Below, one piece after another: positions 15,685 through 25,426 of a DNA stretch of 64,000 bases (position 1 is its first letter; each line of letters starts with the position of its first letter). The stretch spans positions 1 to 64,000 of the forward strand of contig NZ_WSRO01000001.1 in assembly GCF_009769735.1 (NCBI RefSeq), read 5' to 3'. The translations under genes and the position numbers were made by a program. Source of the DNA: Streptomyces sp. BA2 (GTDB lineage: Bacteria > Actinomycetota > Actinomycetes > Streptomycetales > Streptomycetaceae). Below the pieces are notes generated by a model. The model saw only the letters and a list, made by a program, of their open reading frames with translations. It made no database searches and was not told where the DNA came from.

Positions 15685-17085
15685 ATGGGGGACGGGGACC
15701 GACGATGGCTCGTGGAGTTCTGTGCCGCGCTCAAAGCCGAACGAGAACGCGCCGGGCTCACTCAGCGGCAGCTGGCCCAGCGGCTGCAGCTCAGTGAGCC
15801 GACGATCAGTGCTCTCTTCAACGCCCGTACTAAGAAGGCTCCTTCGTGGGAGCGCGTCCGCGCCATCCTCACCGCATGCCGCAGCGAGACCCACCCGCGC
15901 CCCATGCCCGAGGACGGCCCGGTGGCCTCGCGCCTGTGGCATGAGGACCAGGACGAGTACCTTCACCGCTGGCGGGCCAGGCACGCCGCACTGGAGATTG
16001 CGTCGCAGCGGACCACACAGGAGCAGGGGGCGTCGCGCCCTGCTGCCAGCGAGGCCGCCCATCCGGAGGGTGTCCCGTCAATGTCGGTCCACTTCGTGGG
16101 CCGGGACAGGGAGATGGGTGAACTCAGAGAGCGTCTGACCACTGCGGGAAGGGGGCCCCAGCTCCTCACCGCGGTCCGGGGCTGGCCTGGAGTGGGCAAG
16201 ACCACGGTCGCCGCGCAGCTCGCCGTGGACCGGACCTTCATCGAAAGCGCCTTCCCGGACGGTGTGCTGTGGGCTTCTGTTCCGGACGGCTCCCACGTCA
16301 CGGCCGCACTCGCTTCGTGGATCCGGCGGCTGGGGCTCCCCCGGCCGGAACTCGGCGCCACCAGCGGAGAGTTGACCTCAATCCTGAGAAGCGCGCTCCG
16401 GGACCGGCGGGTGCTGCTGATCGTGGACGATGTATGGAACCCGGCGCACGTTGTTCCCTTCAACGTGGGGGGTCCCGGCTGCGCCATCCTGATCACTACC
16501 AGGCTCCCCCAGGTCGCTCATGCCCTGGCTGCGAGACCGGCCGACATCTACCCGCTGGGCCTTCTGTCTGAGGAAGCCGCCCTGGAACTGCTCCGGCGAC
16601 TGGCCCCGGAGGTCGTGCATCACCACCGGGACGAGTCGCGGGCGCTCGTAGGGACGCTGGAGCGGCTCCCGCTGGCAGTGCGGGTGGCCGGGCAAATGCT
16701 GAGTGAGGATTGGGCCAACGGCTGGGGCATCGGTGACATGCTGGCCCAACTCCGGGAGGGCTCGGCGCTGCTCGCGGCCGGGGCACCGGTCGACCGGGCC
16801 GCGGACAACCACACGATCCCCACTGTGCGGGCGTTGCTGCGCATGAGTACCGACCGGCTGGATCGGCAGACCCGGCTTCGCTTCGCCTTCCTCGGCGCTT
16901 TCGCATCACAGCCGGCGGCGTTCGACGTCGAGGCGATGGCGGACGTGTGGGGCGTCGACGACGCCGTGCCGGCGATTCGGGTGCTTGTCGCCCGCGGCCT
17001 GCTGGAGCCGAGCGGCGACGGCTGGTTCACCATGCACGCCCTGCTCGTCCTCCACGCGAAGGCGCTGTTGCGGGAGGGAAAGTGA
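15685..17085 (+). CDS. XRE-HTH / NB-ARC STAND ATPase, 466 aa
   Basis: ATG 15685, 170 bp after the divergent small gene. Residues 18-65 form an XRE helix-turn-helix (GLTQRQLAQRLQLSEPTISA). Residues 130-400 form an NB-ARC domain: P-loop GWPGVGKTT near 166, Walker B VLLIVDDVW near 245, ILITTR near 270, LERLPLAVRVAG near 328, winged-helix region at the end (WFTMHALLVLHAK). In STAND proteins ATP-driven oligomerisation follows ligand sensing by repeats; here the repeats are on the next gene, which overlaps by 4 bp (GTGA). It could be a regulator or a defence sensor. No effector domain other than the HTH is visible. Confidence 0.85.
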   Translation: MGDGDRRWLVEFCAALKAERERAGLTQRQLAQRLQLSEPTISALFNARTKKAPSWERVRAILTACRSETHPRPMPEDGPVASRLWHEDQDEYLHRWRARHAALEIASQRTTQEQGASRPAASEAAHPEGVPSMSVHFVGRDREMGELRERLTTAGRGPQLLTAVRGWPGVGKTTVAAQLAVDRTFIESAFPDGVLWASVPDGSHVTAALASWIRRLGLPRPELGATSGELTSILRSALRDRRVLLIVDDVWNPAHVVPFNVGGPGCAILITTRLPQVAHALAARPADIYPLGLLSEEAALELLRRLAPEVVHHHRDESRALVGTLERLPLAVRVAGQMLSEDWANGWGIGDMLAQLREGSALLAAGAPVDRAADNHTIPTVRALLRMSTDRLDRQTRLRFAFLGAFASQPAAFDVEAMADVWGVDDAVPAIRVLVARGLLEPSGDGWFTMHALLVLHAKALLREGK

Positions 17086-20000
17086 CGAACCTCGAACATC
17101 TGGCGTCCCTGGCCCACGCCAGGGCTTTTCTTCGCAAGTTGCGGCGGCTGGACACCGCAGAGCCGGGAGACGAGGTCACGGAGAGTGGCCTGGAGATGTT
17201 CGACAGGATCTGGGGACAGGTACTCCACGCTCACGTGTGGCTCGCCGAGCACCCCGGGATAGACACCGATCACCTGTGCGCCGCTTACCCGATGACTGCG
17301 CTTCCCTACTGGATGGTGCGGGTGCCGGCACACGAACAAGAGGTGAGGCTGTCGGCAGCGTGCGCCGCCGCGAGCCGTCAGGACGACCCGGGTACCCTGG
17401 GGGCACTCGCCCATCACCTGGGGGCTGCCTGTCTGAAACTCGGCAGCCCCGGCAACGCCGCAGCCCACTTTAATCAGGCCCTCGCCGTCAGTCTGGCGCA
17501 CGGCAATGCCCATGCCGAAGCGCAGGACCGTGAAGGGTTAGCCCGCGCATGCCTCGAACTGGGGCTGCCCAAATGGGCCCTGCAACACCTGCGTTCAGCG
17601 CTTGCGATCTTCCGCGATGTCGGTGACCGGCGCGGTCAGGCACTGGGGCTGCGCACTCTGGGGCGCTGCCAGCGAAAGTTGAACCAGCTCGAGGAGGGAC
17701 ATCGGAGTGCACGGGAGGCAGCGCGGATATTCGCGGAGCTCGGCTCCTCCCTCGATTCGTTGGGCACAGTGAACGAATCACTTCTCGATCTCGGCACGAC
17801 AGTCTCCGAGTACCTGGAAAACCTGAAGAGCCGGATCGCCCGGTGGGACAGCTCCCTCAACCAAGACGACCGCATCGATTCCCTTGAGCAACTCGCCCGC
17901 ATTCACTTGTGGCTCGACGAGCCGCAGGAGGCGATGCGGCTGCTGGACCAGGCCCTGGATGCCGCTCGGGTGACCAACGCGTTCAACAAGGAATTGGCCC
18001 TGCTCGGCGCGTTGGCCGAGGCCACTCACGCCCTGGGCAACGCGGAAGAGGCACTGGCTGCGGCAGAGGAAAGGGCGCGCCTGGCCAAGCAGGCCGGCGA
18101 CTCCCTACAGCGGTGGACGGCGCTGCACGCGCTCGGTGACCTGTACCGGGAATCGGGGAGGCCGGACCGGGCACTGGCAGCGCATGGTGACGCGCTGCGG
18201 ACCGTGTTCGAGGACACCCCGGACCTCGAGAGCCAGACCTCTCGCCGGCCCACCGGCCCGAGGCCCGGCGAGGACGCGGAGGGCATCTTTGAGGTAATGG
18301 TCGGTTTCACCGCGTATAAGTCCACGCTGGCGGCACTCGGTCGCGATCATGCGGACCTGGGCGACCTCCAGCAGGCCATCGCGCACTGGGAACACGCCAC
18401 CGTCGGTGCGGACGATTCCGCCGAAGCCGTCGTGGTTCTTGGCCTGCTCGCGATGGCGTACGCCAACACAGGACAGCACGCAGCTGCGATCGAGTACCAC
18501 GAACGGCAGCTGAAGATCATCCGACAGCGTGCCGACCGGGCGGCTGAGGCCGACGTGCTGGGCGAGATGGCAAACGTGCACCAGCTGTTGTTGCACGAGG
18601 CGGCCGAAGCGATCGACCTCTACCAATCGGCCTACGTCATCGATCTGCAGATCGGCGCCGACCGCGACATGACCGCGGTTCTCACGCAGCTGGCGCAGGC
18701 GGAGCAACTGGCCGGGCGACCCCAGCGGGCCCGTGACTACGGCGACCGCGCCCTCGCGCTGGCTCATGGCATCGGGGACGCCAGGGTGATACGTATTGTG
18801 GAGACTGCTCTCGTCGATATCACTAACCTGCGAGCCCCGCAGCGCCCGTCGGGTGGGCAGCCGGAGCCGCTTCGACGGGCCGCAGGGCTGTTGGCAGCGG
18901 GTCAGCAACACACCGCGGAGACAGTGCTGGCGGCCGCGCTGGAGAGCGAAGACCCGCATGTGGCCGCCGGTGCCGGCCTGCTGCTTGGCCGCATCACGAC
19001 GGACAAGAACCTGGAGATCGCGCGGGCTGCTTGGAATCGTGCGGCCCAATGCGGCGATCCGGCCCATTCGCCGCAGGCCGCTTTGGCCTTGGCGCACCTG
19101 TGCGAACGGCACGGCGGCACGGCCGAGGAATGGGCTACCGTCGCGCAGACCGACGGGTGTGCTGTGTCCGCGGCTGCGGCAGCGCGCCTCGGCGAACTCC
19201 TCCTCGCGGACAAGCAATACACGCAGGCGCGTGCCGCACTGGAGAAGGCCATCGTGCTCGGCTCCGCACCCGCCGCGACCGCTACGGTGAGGACCTCGAC
19301 CGCCGTGTCCCTGTTCAATCTCGGGACAGTGCTGACTGCCCTCGACGACCGGCTCGGTGCCCGAGAGGCCTTCCGGGCAGCAGGGCACCCCTCATCTCCC
19401 GTGCGGGCGGCCGCGAACCTGGAGCTGGGGCAGCTGATCGAGCACAGCGACCCGGCCGGCGCACTCGCCGCATACGAACAAGCCGCAGCCACGGGCGACG
19501 CGAGGGTGAGCGCCCAGGCCCATGCCCGCCTTGGCCGGCTCGCACTGAAACGCAGAGACCTGGACGCAGCCGAAGAGGCCTTGCAGACCGCCATCGCCTC
19601 CGAGCACCGGCTCGCCGCTCTCGACGCGTCGGCGGCCCTGGGCATCGTCCGCCTGCATCGGAACGACACAGCGGGCGCCCGTGCCGCGTGGGAGGCCGCA
19701 TGCACCTCACCCACCCGCGTGGTGATGGCGGAGGCGAGCGCGAACCTGGGCGCGCTGCTGGCAGCCCAGGGCCAGCCGGCTGAGGCCGAGGAACTGTGGG
19801 ACTCCATACCCCTGACGGGCGACGAGTTGATCGACCGCATGGTCGCCTTCTACCGGGCCGGGACGATGTTGCAACGCGGGGACCATGACGGTGTCAGGGA
19901 GGCTTGGCATCGGAGCTTCGGCGACCAGGCGGCTCATCAGGCACTGGGCCTGAGCCGACAGCTGGAACTCTCGCAGGCGAGACTCGTGCTGGAACAAGTG

Positions 20001-20648
20001 CTCGTCCTGGGCGACCCGGACATCCTGCCCGCCGCGCTGAGCGCCCTGCTGGCGCTGCTCGACGAGAGGGAACGCGTCAGCCGACTACGCCAGGCTGTTG
20101 ACGAGGGAGAGCCGCAGCTTGCCCCCCTGGCGGCGCTGCGGCTAGGGGTACTGCTAGCGAAGGACGGCGACATCGAGGCGGCGCGCGACCTGTGGCACGT
20201 GGTGGTTACCTCACAACACCCTGACCACGGACCCTATGCGATGTACGAGATCGCTCTGTCGTACCGGCGGGCAAACGAACTGCGCACAGCACGGGATTGG
20301 TACCGGCGCGCGATGGCCACAGGTTCGGCGATCACACCGTACGCGGCCGTGAATCTAGGGGGGGTGCTGGTGGAACTCGACGATCCGCAGGGCGCAGAGG
20401 CGGTGTGGCAGGTGGCGATCGAATCAGATAACCGAGAACAGGCGGGGATGGCCTGGGCCAATCTGGGCAGCCTGCGGCGGCATCGCGGAGATCTAGAGGG
20501 CGCGCGGCGGGCGGGTCTGCGAGCCCTGGGCGCCACGCCCGAGGCCCATTACCAGGCCACGCAGTTGCTGCACGCACTGCGAGAAGAGCGAGGCTCCATT
20601 GAAACGGCCGAGCCAAGCACGGGTGCTGGCGGCGCCACGCCGGCGTGA
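17082..20648 (+). CDS. giant tetratricopeptide-repeat protein, 1188 aa
   Basis: GTG 17082 overlaps the NB-ARC stop (GTGA). After an unrelated N-terminal segment of about 100 residues, it is almost entirely TPR-like 34-residue helical hairpins: GALAHHLGAACLKLGSPGNA, ALGDLYRESGRPDRALAAHG, LLAMAYANTGQHAAAIEYHE, LGELLLADKQYTQARAALEK, AWANLGSLRRHRGDLEGARR. No catalytic motif or membrane segment. The first repeat set resembles TPRs of NB-ARC-TPR regulators, so the pair looks like a split STAND sensor. Fully intact over 3.5 kb. Confidence 0.85.
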   Translation: MTNLEHLASLAHARAFLRKLRRLDTAEPGDEVTESGLEMFDRIWGQVLHAHVWLAEHPGIDTDHLCAAYPMTALPYWMVRVPAHEQEVRLSAACAAASRQDDPGTLGALAHHLGAACLKLGSPGNAAAHFNQALAVSLAHGNAHAEAQDREGLARACLELGLPKWALQHLRSALAIFRDVGDRRGQALGLRTLGRCQRKLNQLEEGHRSAREAARIFAELGSSLDSLGTVNESLLDLGTTVSEYLENLKSRIARWDSSLNQDDRIDSLEQLARIHLWLDEPQEAMRLLDQALDAARVTNAFNKELALLGALAEATHALGNAEEALAAAEERARLAKQAGDSLQRWTALHALGDLYRESGRPDRALAAHGDALRTVFEDTPDLESQTSRRPTGPRPGEDAEGIFEVMVGFTAYKSTLAALGRDHADLGDLQQAIAHWEHATVGADDSAEAVVVLGLLAMAYANTGQHAAAIEYHERQLKIIRQRADRAAEADVLGEMANVHQLLLHEAAEAIDLYQSAYVIDLQIGADRDMTAVLTQLAQAEQLAGRPQRARDYGDRALALAHGIGDARVIRIVETALVDITNLRAPQRPSGGQPEPLRRAAGLLAAGQQHTAETVLAAALESEDPHVAAGAGLLLGRITTDKNLEIARAAWNRAAQCGDPAHSPQAALALAHLCERHGGTAEEWATVAQTDGCAVSAAAAARLGELLLADKQYTQARAALEKAIVLGSAPAATATVRTSTAVSLFNLGTVLTALDDRLGAREAFRAAGHPSSPVRAAANLELGQLIEHSDPAGALAAYEQAAATGDARVSAQAHARLGRLALKRRDLDAAEEALQTAIASEHRLAALDASAALGIVRLHRNDTAGARAAWEAACTSPTRVVMAEASANLGALLAAQGQPAEAEELWDSIPLTGDELIDRMVAFYRAGTMLQRGDHDGVREAWHRSFGDQAAHQALGLSRQLELSQARLVLEQVLVLGDPDILPAALSALLALLDERERVSRLRQAVDEGEPQLAPLAALRLGVLLAKDGDIEAARDLWHVVVTSQHPDHGPYAMYEIALSYRRANELRTARDWYRRAMATGSAITPYAAVNLGGVLVELDDPQGAEAVWQVAIESDNREQAGMAWANLGSLRRHRGDLEGARRAGLRALGATPEAHYQATQLLHALREERGSIETAEPSTGAGGATPA

Positions 20649-20807
20649 GGGGAGCCGCCCGCGGGTGTCCCCCCTGCCGTCACCGGGCGTGCTGCCGCCA
20701 GTTCGAGCACCGCCCCGATGCAGCGCGGCGCTTCCGAATAGCTGGCTCCCGACCGCCTCCGCCTCACCAGATGGGACGCGGTCTAACACCGTGGCCTACA
20801 TGGTCAG

Positions 20808-21304
20808 TTGGCAGTTGAGCTGGGCATGGGGAGTGGACGGTGGGGGTGGATCGTTCCGGACGGACTTTGGGAGATCGCCAGGCCTTTGCTGCCGCCGGCG
20901 CGGGTGCGGCCGCAGGACGGAGGGGTGGCCAACATCGATGACGAGGCGGTGTTCGCGGCCATCATCTACGTCCTGGTCAGCGGCTGCGCCCGGCGTGCCC
21001 TGCCGCCGCGCATCGGGGCGTCGAAGTCCACGGTGCACCGCCGGTTCCTGATCTGGTCGCGTGCGGGTGTCTGGGGCCGGCTGCACAGAAGGTGCTCGAA
21101 CTGCTTGACAGCCAGGGCCTGGTCGACCTCTCCCGGGCAGTGCTCGACTCCGCTCACGTCCGCGCCAAAAGAGGGGCGAACTTGCAGGTCCATCGCCCGT
21201 GGACCGGGGCAAGCCGGGTTCCAAGATGCACATCCTGTCCGACGCGAACGGACTGCCCCTACGCGTCGGACTCTCTGCGGCGAACACTCACGACAGCCTC
21301 GGGC
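20808..21304 (+). mobile_element. IS5-family (IS112-like) remnant 2, 3' truncated
   Basis: GRWGWIVPDGLWEIARPLLP, FAAIIYVLVSGCARRALPPR, KSTVHRRFLIWSRAGVWG, then in shifted frames LELLDSQGLVDLSRAVLDSA HVRAKRGAN, GKPGSKMHILSDANGLPL, LSAANTHDSLGL, where homology ends. N-terminal half of a transposase related to the one in remnant 1, same orientation. Right end lost at the junction with the next gene. Confidence 0.75.
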
Positions 21305-21345
21305 TTAACCAGCCGGCGCTCTCCCCCACCGGGGAGGGATACTCA

Positions 21346-21690
21346 ATGATGATGACGACGACCCAGCGCATCCTCGACCTCGCTGCGGCGGCACCGGCCA
21401 GCCAGGGCGAGGACCTGGTGTTGCTCCTGAGCGAGGCGAACGAGCTGTACCAGCAGGGTCTTCGGGATCTGCGCCGGGATGTGGCAGCACGTCTTGACGG
21501 GTTGGCCACCGCGGACCTGATGTTCGCCGCGGAGAGGGCCGGTATCCCCTGTGATGCCTCGCAGGATCGTGACGAGGTGATCCTGCTGCTGGCACTGGTC
21601 GAATGGGAGATGACGTCGGCCGCCATGGCGTACACGGAGGTGGCAGAGGCCGCCGCACGCCGCGGTGTCTGCTTGATCCCCGAGGAGTAG
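21346..21690 (+). CDS. hypothetical helical protein, 114 aa
   Basis: ATG 21346 after GGGGAGGGATACTCA. Nearly all helical: QRILDLAAAAPASQGEDLVL, LSEANELYQQGLRDLRRDVA, and an acidic C-terminal helix (EWEMTSAAMAYTEVAEAAAR). Heptad-like patterns suggest a coiled-coil or oligomeric protein. No family recognised. It directly abuts the IS remnant, so its natural upstream region may be lost. Confidence 0.6.
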   Translation: MMMTTTQRILDLAAAAPASQGEDLVLLLSEANELYQQGLRDLRRDVAARLDGLATADLMFAAERAGIPCDASQDRDEVILLLALVEWEMTSAAMAYTEVAEAAARRGVCLIPEE

Positions 21691-21832
21691 GCCTCGAGCC
21701 GCTGGCAAGGCCGCCAGGAAAGCCTTGCCGCCGCGGGCGCTGCGGGCTGGACCTCCAACCGAAGCTCCTGCCATTATTTGCTTTGTGGGTCGGGGTGGCC
21801 GGCTCCCTACTGACAGGACGGACGGTTCTTCC

Positions 21833-22549
21833 ATGGCCTCGCGCCGTGAGCCTCGCCTGGCCGACGCTGCCGAGATCGCGGCTGAACAGGGTCTGACGTC
21901 CGCGAGGGTCACCGGCCTCTACACGGGGCGCGCGGAGAACGCGGCCGGCAAGCCGTTCCCCGAGCCTGTCGGCAAGCGCGGACGCGCGCGCCTGTGGGAC
22001 CACGCGGAGGTCACCGAGTGGTTCGCCCACCGGGCGCCGGCACGGCTCGCTGAACACTCACCGCCCTCTCTCGCCCCGGAGACGTTGCTGAACGCGGCGG
22101 AGGCCTCGAGGTATCTCGGTTACAAGAACTCCAACCAGGTCACCACCTTCGTGCGCGACCACCCCGGTTACTTCCCCGAACCGGACGTCGTCGAAGAGAA
22201 GGGCACGGCCGAGAACCCCTACCGCCGGCAGCTGTGGAAGGTGCGGACCCTGCAGGAGTGGATGGCCACCCGGCCCGGCCGCGGAAGGCGGTCCGGAGCC
22301 AAGGAGGCGCCGCCCCTGCCCGAGGTTTCCGTTGACGGCGATCCCGACGAGCTCCTGGGGGCGAGCCAGGCGGCCGCGCTGCTGGGGTACAAGAGCGTCG
22401 GCTCGTTCTCCAGCAGCCTGTCCCAGGGGAACCTTCCGCTGTTGAAGACTACGGACGGGGTTGCCGAGAATGCCGGACGCCAGAACGGGCGCCGGCGGTG
22501 GACGCGCCGGCGCATCCTCGATCAGGCCGCCCAACGGTCCAGAAAGTAG
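21833..22549 (+). CDS. predicted DNA-binding protein with repeated excisionase-like HTHs
   Basis: ATG 21833, no clear Shine-Dalgarno (ACGGTTCTTCC). Three related helix-turn-helix segments: ADAAEIAAEQGLTSARVTGL near residue 10, LNAAEASRYLGYKNSNQVTT near 85, and LGASQAAALLGYKSVGSFSS near 180, each of the kind seen in AlpA/MerR-type plasmid and phage DNA-binding proteins. A Trp-containing wing (GRARLWDHAEVTEWF, QLWKVRTLQEWMA) follows each of the first two. The tail is very basic. Probably a regulator or recombination directionality-type protein, but no integrase is adjacent. Confidence 0.65.
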   Translation: MASRREPRLADAAEIAAEQGLTSARVTGLYTGRAENAAGKPFPEPVGKRGRARLWDHAEVTEWFAHRAPARLAEHSPPSLAPETLLNAAEASRYLGYKNSNQVTTFVRDHPGYFPEPDVVEEKGTAENPYRRQLWKVRTLQEWMATRPGRGRRSGAKEAPPLPEVSVDGDPDELLGASQAAALLGYKSVGSFSSSLSQGNLPLLKTTDGVAENAGRQNGRRRWTRRRILDQAAQRSRK

Positions 22550-22803
22550 TACCCGGCGGTGAGCGCACTTCCGCGCACTGGCCTCATGAACGCGGCCGCC
22601 GGTTTTGGGAGTTGGTCCCTTGCGGGCCGGGTGTCGCACGATGGCCGGCATGGCCCGGCTCGCCACCGTGCCCCGCAGCAGCCACGGCTGCTGCGGACCG
22701 GCCATCTCTGAACCTCTCCTGGCGCCCTGTCCGCACATGAGTGGCGGCAGCCATGCTTGCCGGGTCTCAGGGCCCCTCAGCGAACTGTCTCGCGCCGTTT
22801 TAC

Positions 22804-22880
22804 CCCGACCACCGTCCCGACCACTAATGCGTTTCGATTTCGTGACAGTGGTCGGGGCCTTGTGGTCGGGGGTCTGGTCG
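22804..22880. repeat. GTGGTCGGG iteron cluster A
   Basis: CCCGACCAC at 22804 and 22816, GTGGTCGGG at 22848 and 22862, with TTTCGTGACA between, forming a large inverted arrangement. Closely resembles the cluster at 33419-33496 (opposite orientation) and parts of 34120-34204. It lies 73 bp upstream of the replication-relaxation gene. Confidence 0.65.
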
Positions 22881-22952
22881 AGCCCCGCTGGTTTCATCAT
22901 GAGCAACCAAGAGGGCCTGACAGACCCGCCACGGACCACGCAAGGAGCACAT

Positions 22953-23945
22953 ATGAGGAGTGTTGTACGCGGGCCCACGTCGAATTTCCCGGCCCAGCCA
23001 CACAGGGAAGGGAATCGCGTGATCCGCCCCGCACTGAATACTCCCGCCACGAGCCTGGCCCCCAGCCTCGTTGAACCCCTGCGTAACCAAGTGCTGGCAG
23101 CCCTTGCCCAGCACCGCATCGCCACCACCGGCCAGCTGTGCCAGATGCTCCGGCCCGGTGGTGCACGGCAGTTGCTGTCCCGTGTTCTGAACCGGCTGCG
23201 GTCCGAGGGATTCGTCGACTGCCTGGGGCTGCCGCACGCGAACCGCTCACGCATCAAAGCCTGGTACCTCACGCAGGAAGGTTCGCGCCTGACCCGGGAC
23301 CTGCCAATGCTGCGAGGACGGCCGCCCTACTCCCTCGCCTCGCCTGCGGCTGCGTCGTTGAAGATTCCTCATACGCTCGCCGTCTTGCGTGCCCATCTGG
23401 CCTTTGCCGCAGACGCCCGCCTGCGAGGCCACGAGCACGGCCCCTGGGACTGGACCCCCGAGGTCACTCACAACCTCGGCGAAGGCGAGCGCCTCATCGC
23501 GGACGCCCTCATGCACTACACCCTCACCCGCCCGGACGGCGGCCGCACCAAGCTGCGAGCTTTCATCGAGGTAGACCGCTCCACGATGAGCAGCGAACGC
23601 ATGGCCAGCAAACTGATCGAGTACGCCCGCTTCAGGCTGTACCAGCCAGCCCTCATCGGCCGCCGCAAACCCGTCCCCTCACTGGACGGCCCTGTTTGGA
23701 TGCGCTGGTATCCCGTCTTCCCTCGCGTCCTTTTCATCCTCACCAACGCCAGCCGCCGCATGCTGGCCAACCGGACAGCCGATCTGCGGTCCATGGCCGA
23801 GGTCCACCCCGCCGTCGCCGAACTCGCCCGCCACGTCCCCCTCGGAGCCGCCGTCCTGGAAGACCTCGAAGAACACGGCCCCACCGCCGCCGTATGGACG
23901 CCGCTCACCGGAGACGCCGCACAACGTCCCTGGAGCGATCTCTGA
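22953..23945 (+). CDS. replication-relaxation family protein, 330 aa
   Basis: ATG 22953 has CAAGGAGCACAT upstream; GTG 23019 (GGGAAGGGAATCGC) is an alternative start. The N-terminal winged-helix region LRNQVLAALAQHRIATTGQL ... LSRVLNRLRSEGFVDCLGLP and the following IPHTLAVLRAHLAF and AFIEVDRSTMSSERMASKLI match the replication-relaxation family, typical of Streptomyces plasmids and required for replication or copy control in some. Preceded by iteron cluster A, a possible binding site. Related sequence survives as a fragment at 47383-47620. Confidence 0.85.
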   Translation: MRSVVRGPTSNFPAQPHREGNRVIRPALNTPATSLAPSLVEPLRNQVLAALAQHRIATTGQLCQMLRPGGARQLLSRVLNRLRSEGFVDCLGLPHANRSRIKAWYLTQEGSRLTRDLPMLRGRPPYSLASPAAASLKIPHTLAVLRAHLAFAADARLRGHEHGPWDWTPEVTHNLGEGERLIADALMHYTLTRPDGGRTKLRAFIEVDRSTMSSERMASKLIEYARFRLYQPALIGRRKPVPSLDGPVWMRWYPVFPRVLFILTNASRRMLANRTADLRSMAEVHPAVAELARHVPLGAAVLEDLEEHGPTAAVWTPLTGDAAQRPWSDL

Positions 23946-23979
23946 CCGCCACAACCGGGACCCACCGAAAGGACCTGTC

Positions 23980-24233
23980 ATGAGGAGGTTCAGATGCGTA
24001 GCCTGCGGCATACCCAACACCGGCCGGGACTCGTGCAAGATCTGTGACACCGCCAGCCCGACAGCCACCCCGGGGGCCTGGCGGCAACCGCCCTGGCAGA
24101 CGCCGGGGCCGCCCGCGCACTACAGGTCGAGGAAGCCGAGCGCGGCAACCACGAGCTCGCCAGCCACCTCAGCAGGGTGAGCGACGACCACCTAGATGAT
24201 GCCCTTGCTCTACGGCGCGTCGGCGCCACCTGA
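23980..24233 (+). CDS. small zinc-ribbon protein, one-base frameshift
   Basis: ATG 23980 after CGAAAGGACCTGTC, 34 bp downstream of the replication-relaxation gene. RRFRCVACGIPNTGRDSCKI C forms a CxxC-x11-CxxC zinc knuckle. After one missing base near 24059 it continues LAATALADAGAARALQVEEA ERGNHELASHLSRVSDDHLD DALALRRVGAT to TGA 24231-24233. Restored length about 84 residues. Likely co-transcribed with the replication gene. Confidence 0.55.
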
Positions 24234-24840
24234 TAAGCCGATGAGGTACACGTCGTGGGCACCGTCAGGTGCCGCCAGCTGCTCCGCTCCCTGGGGACGA
24301 GAACGTCAGGCCGGTCTGAGAACGGGAACAGGGCCTGCTGCGTGAGGAGTTCCGGTTTGATCTCCTCCACACAGATGCCACTCTCGGGCACCGGGTCGCC
24401 GATGAAGGACAATCACACCAAGCTCGACCAGCCTGGCTGAGGCTCAGGACCCTTTCGGGAGTGCGCCCGATCGGAGTGCGACGCGTCCGCCTGCACACGC
24501 CGGCCCCCTGACTCCTGAGGTTCGTGCACGAGGCGCCAGTCCGTTCTCCAGAGACCCCAGGCGATGTCGCCAACAGCAGAGCCGCTTCGGGCGGCATATG
24601 GCTGCACACGTCAGTAGAAACTGATCTCCATTGCTCGTCAGGCTGTAACTGGCATTCCACCCATGGCACGCAAGGGCCCCGCCACACTGCCTGCGCGAGC
24701 TGCTGGCCTCGTGGAGATGAGGCGTCCCCGGCAAGACGGCAAGTTGTGGGATTCGCCAGCCGTCACTACAACGGGCCTGTTGTGCGCTGTTGCTCACGGG
24801 GGAGCCGCAACCGCCCGTAGAGTCAGATCCGTTGACGGGA
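24234..24840. other. no convincing gene; possible decayed sequence
   Basis: About 600 bp. A short coding-like run near 24340-24440 reads LLREEFRFDLLHTDATLGHR without a start or continuation. Other frames on both strands lack ribosome binding sites. No repeats or strong hairpins noted. Confidence 0.4.
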
Positions 24841-24852
24841 GGGGCGCATCGG

Positions 24853-25335
24853 ATGATTCATGACTTGACTGAACTCGGCCGCGTCGGGCGTGTGCTGAAC
24901 GAGGTGCTGAAGCTGCTTGCTGGCGAGCAGAAGCGTCTGGAGCAGCAGCACGGGCCACGGTATGGAGACAGCAGCGCGGGCAGCCCCGGGCAGACACTGC
25001 ACGGAATCGGTGAGCTCACCAGCGGCGTGCACGACGCGCTCAAGCATGTCGCTCTGGCCACTGGATACATCTCGCTGGGCTTGGACGCACGGGCCGACCA
25101 CGCGGTGGGGCTGGCGCGCATGAAGCCAGTCGGTGTCCCCTCCGGCGTCGACCGCATGGCACGTCCGCTCAGTGACGCCACCGTGGGGGCGCTGGAGATG
25201 ATCCGCGATCTCAGTGAGTTCTTCGACGGAGACTTCGGGCTCGCGATCGACGTGGCTCTCGCCGCACCCCAGGCCACGTACCCGCCTGAGGACTGGGCGG
25301 CATACCAACAACAGCAACGCGACCGTCCGGAATGA
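24853..25335 (+). CDS. hypothetical protein, 160 aa
   Basis: ATG 24853 after GACGGGAGGGGCGCATCGG. All-helical protein: LTELGRVGRVLNEVLKLLAG EQKRLEQQHG, GVHDALKHVALATGYISLGL, ALEMIRDLSEFFDGDFG. Heptad-rich start suggests self-association. Acidic, no membrane segment or catalytic motif. Single gene between a decayed stretch and the convergent SLOG-like gene. Not recognised. Confidence 0.65.
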   Translation: MIHDLTELGRVGRVLNEVLKLLAGEQKRLEQQHGPRYGDSSAGSPGQTLHGIGELTSGVHDALKHVALATGYISLGLDARADHAVGLARMKPVGVPSGVDRMARPLSDATVGALEMIRDLSEFFDGDFGLAIDVALAAPQATYPPEDWAAYQQQQRDRPE

Positions 25336-25426
25336 TCCAGCAGGGGTGCTCGGAAAGTCGCAAAACCTCGCAATGAGCCCGCTGGGTCTGCCCCAACGGG
25401 GGGCGCCGCTGTGCTCTGCTGATGCC

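Noticed and set aside
14641..21304. Composite transposon carrying the NB-ARC/TPR pair
   Set aside because: Both IS5-family copies are truncated 5' halves in the same orientation without right ends, so they could not mobilise the interval as written.
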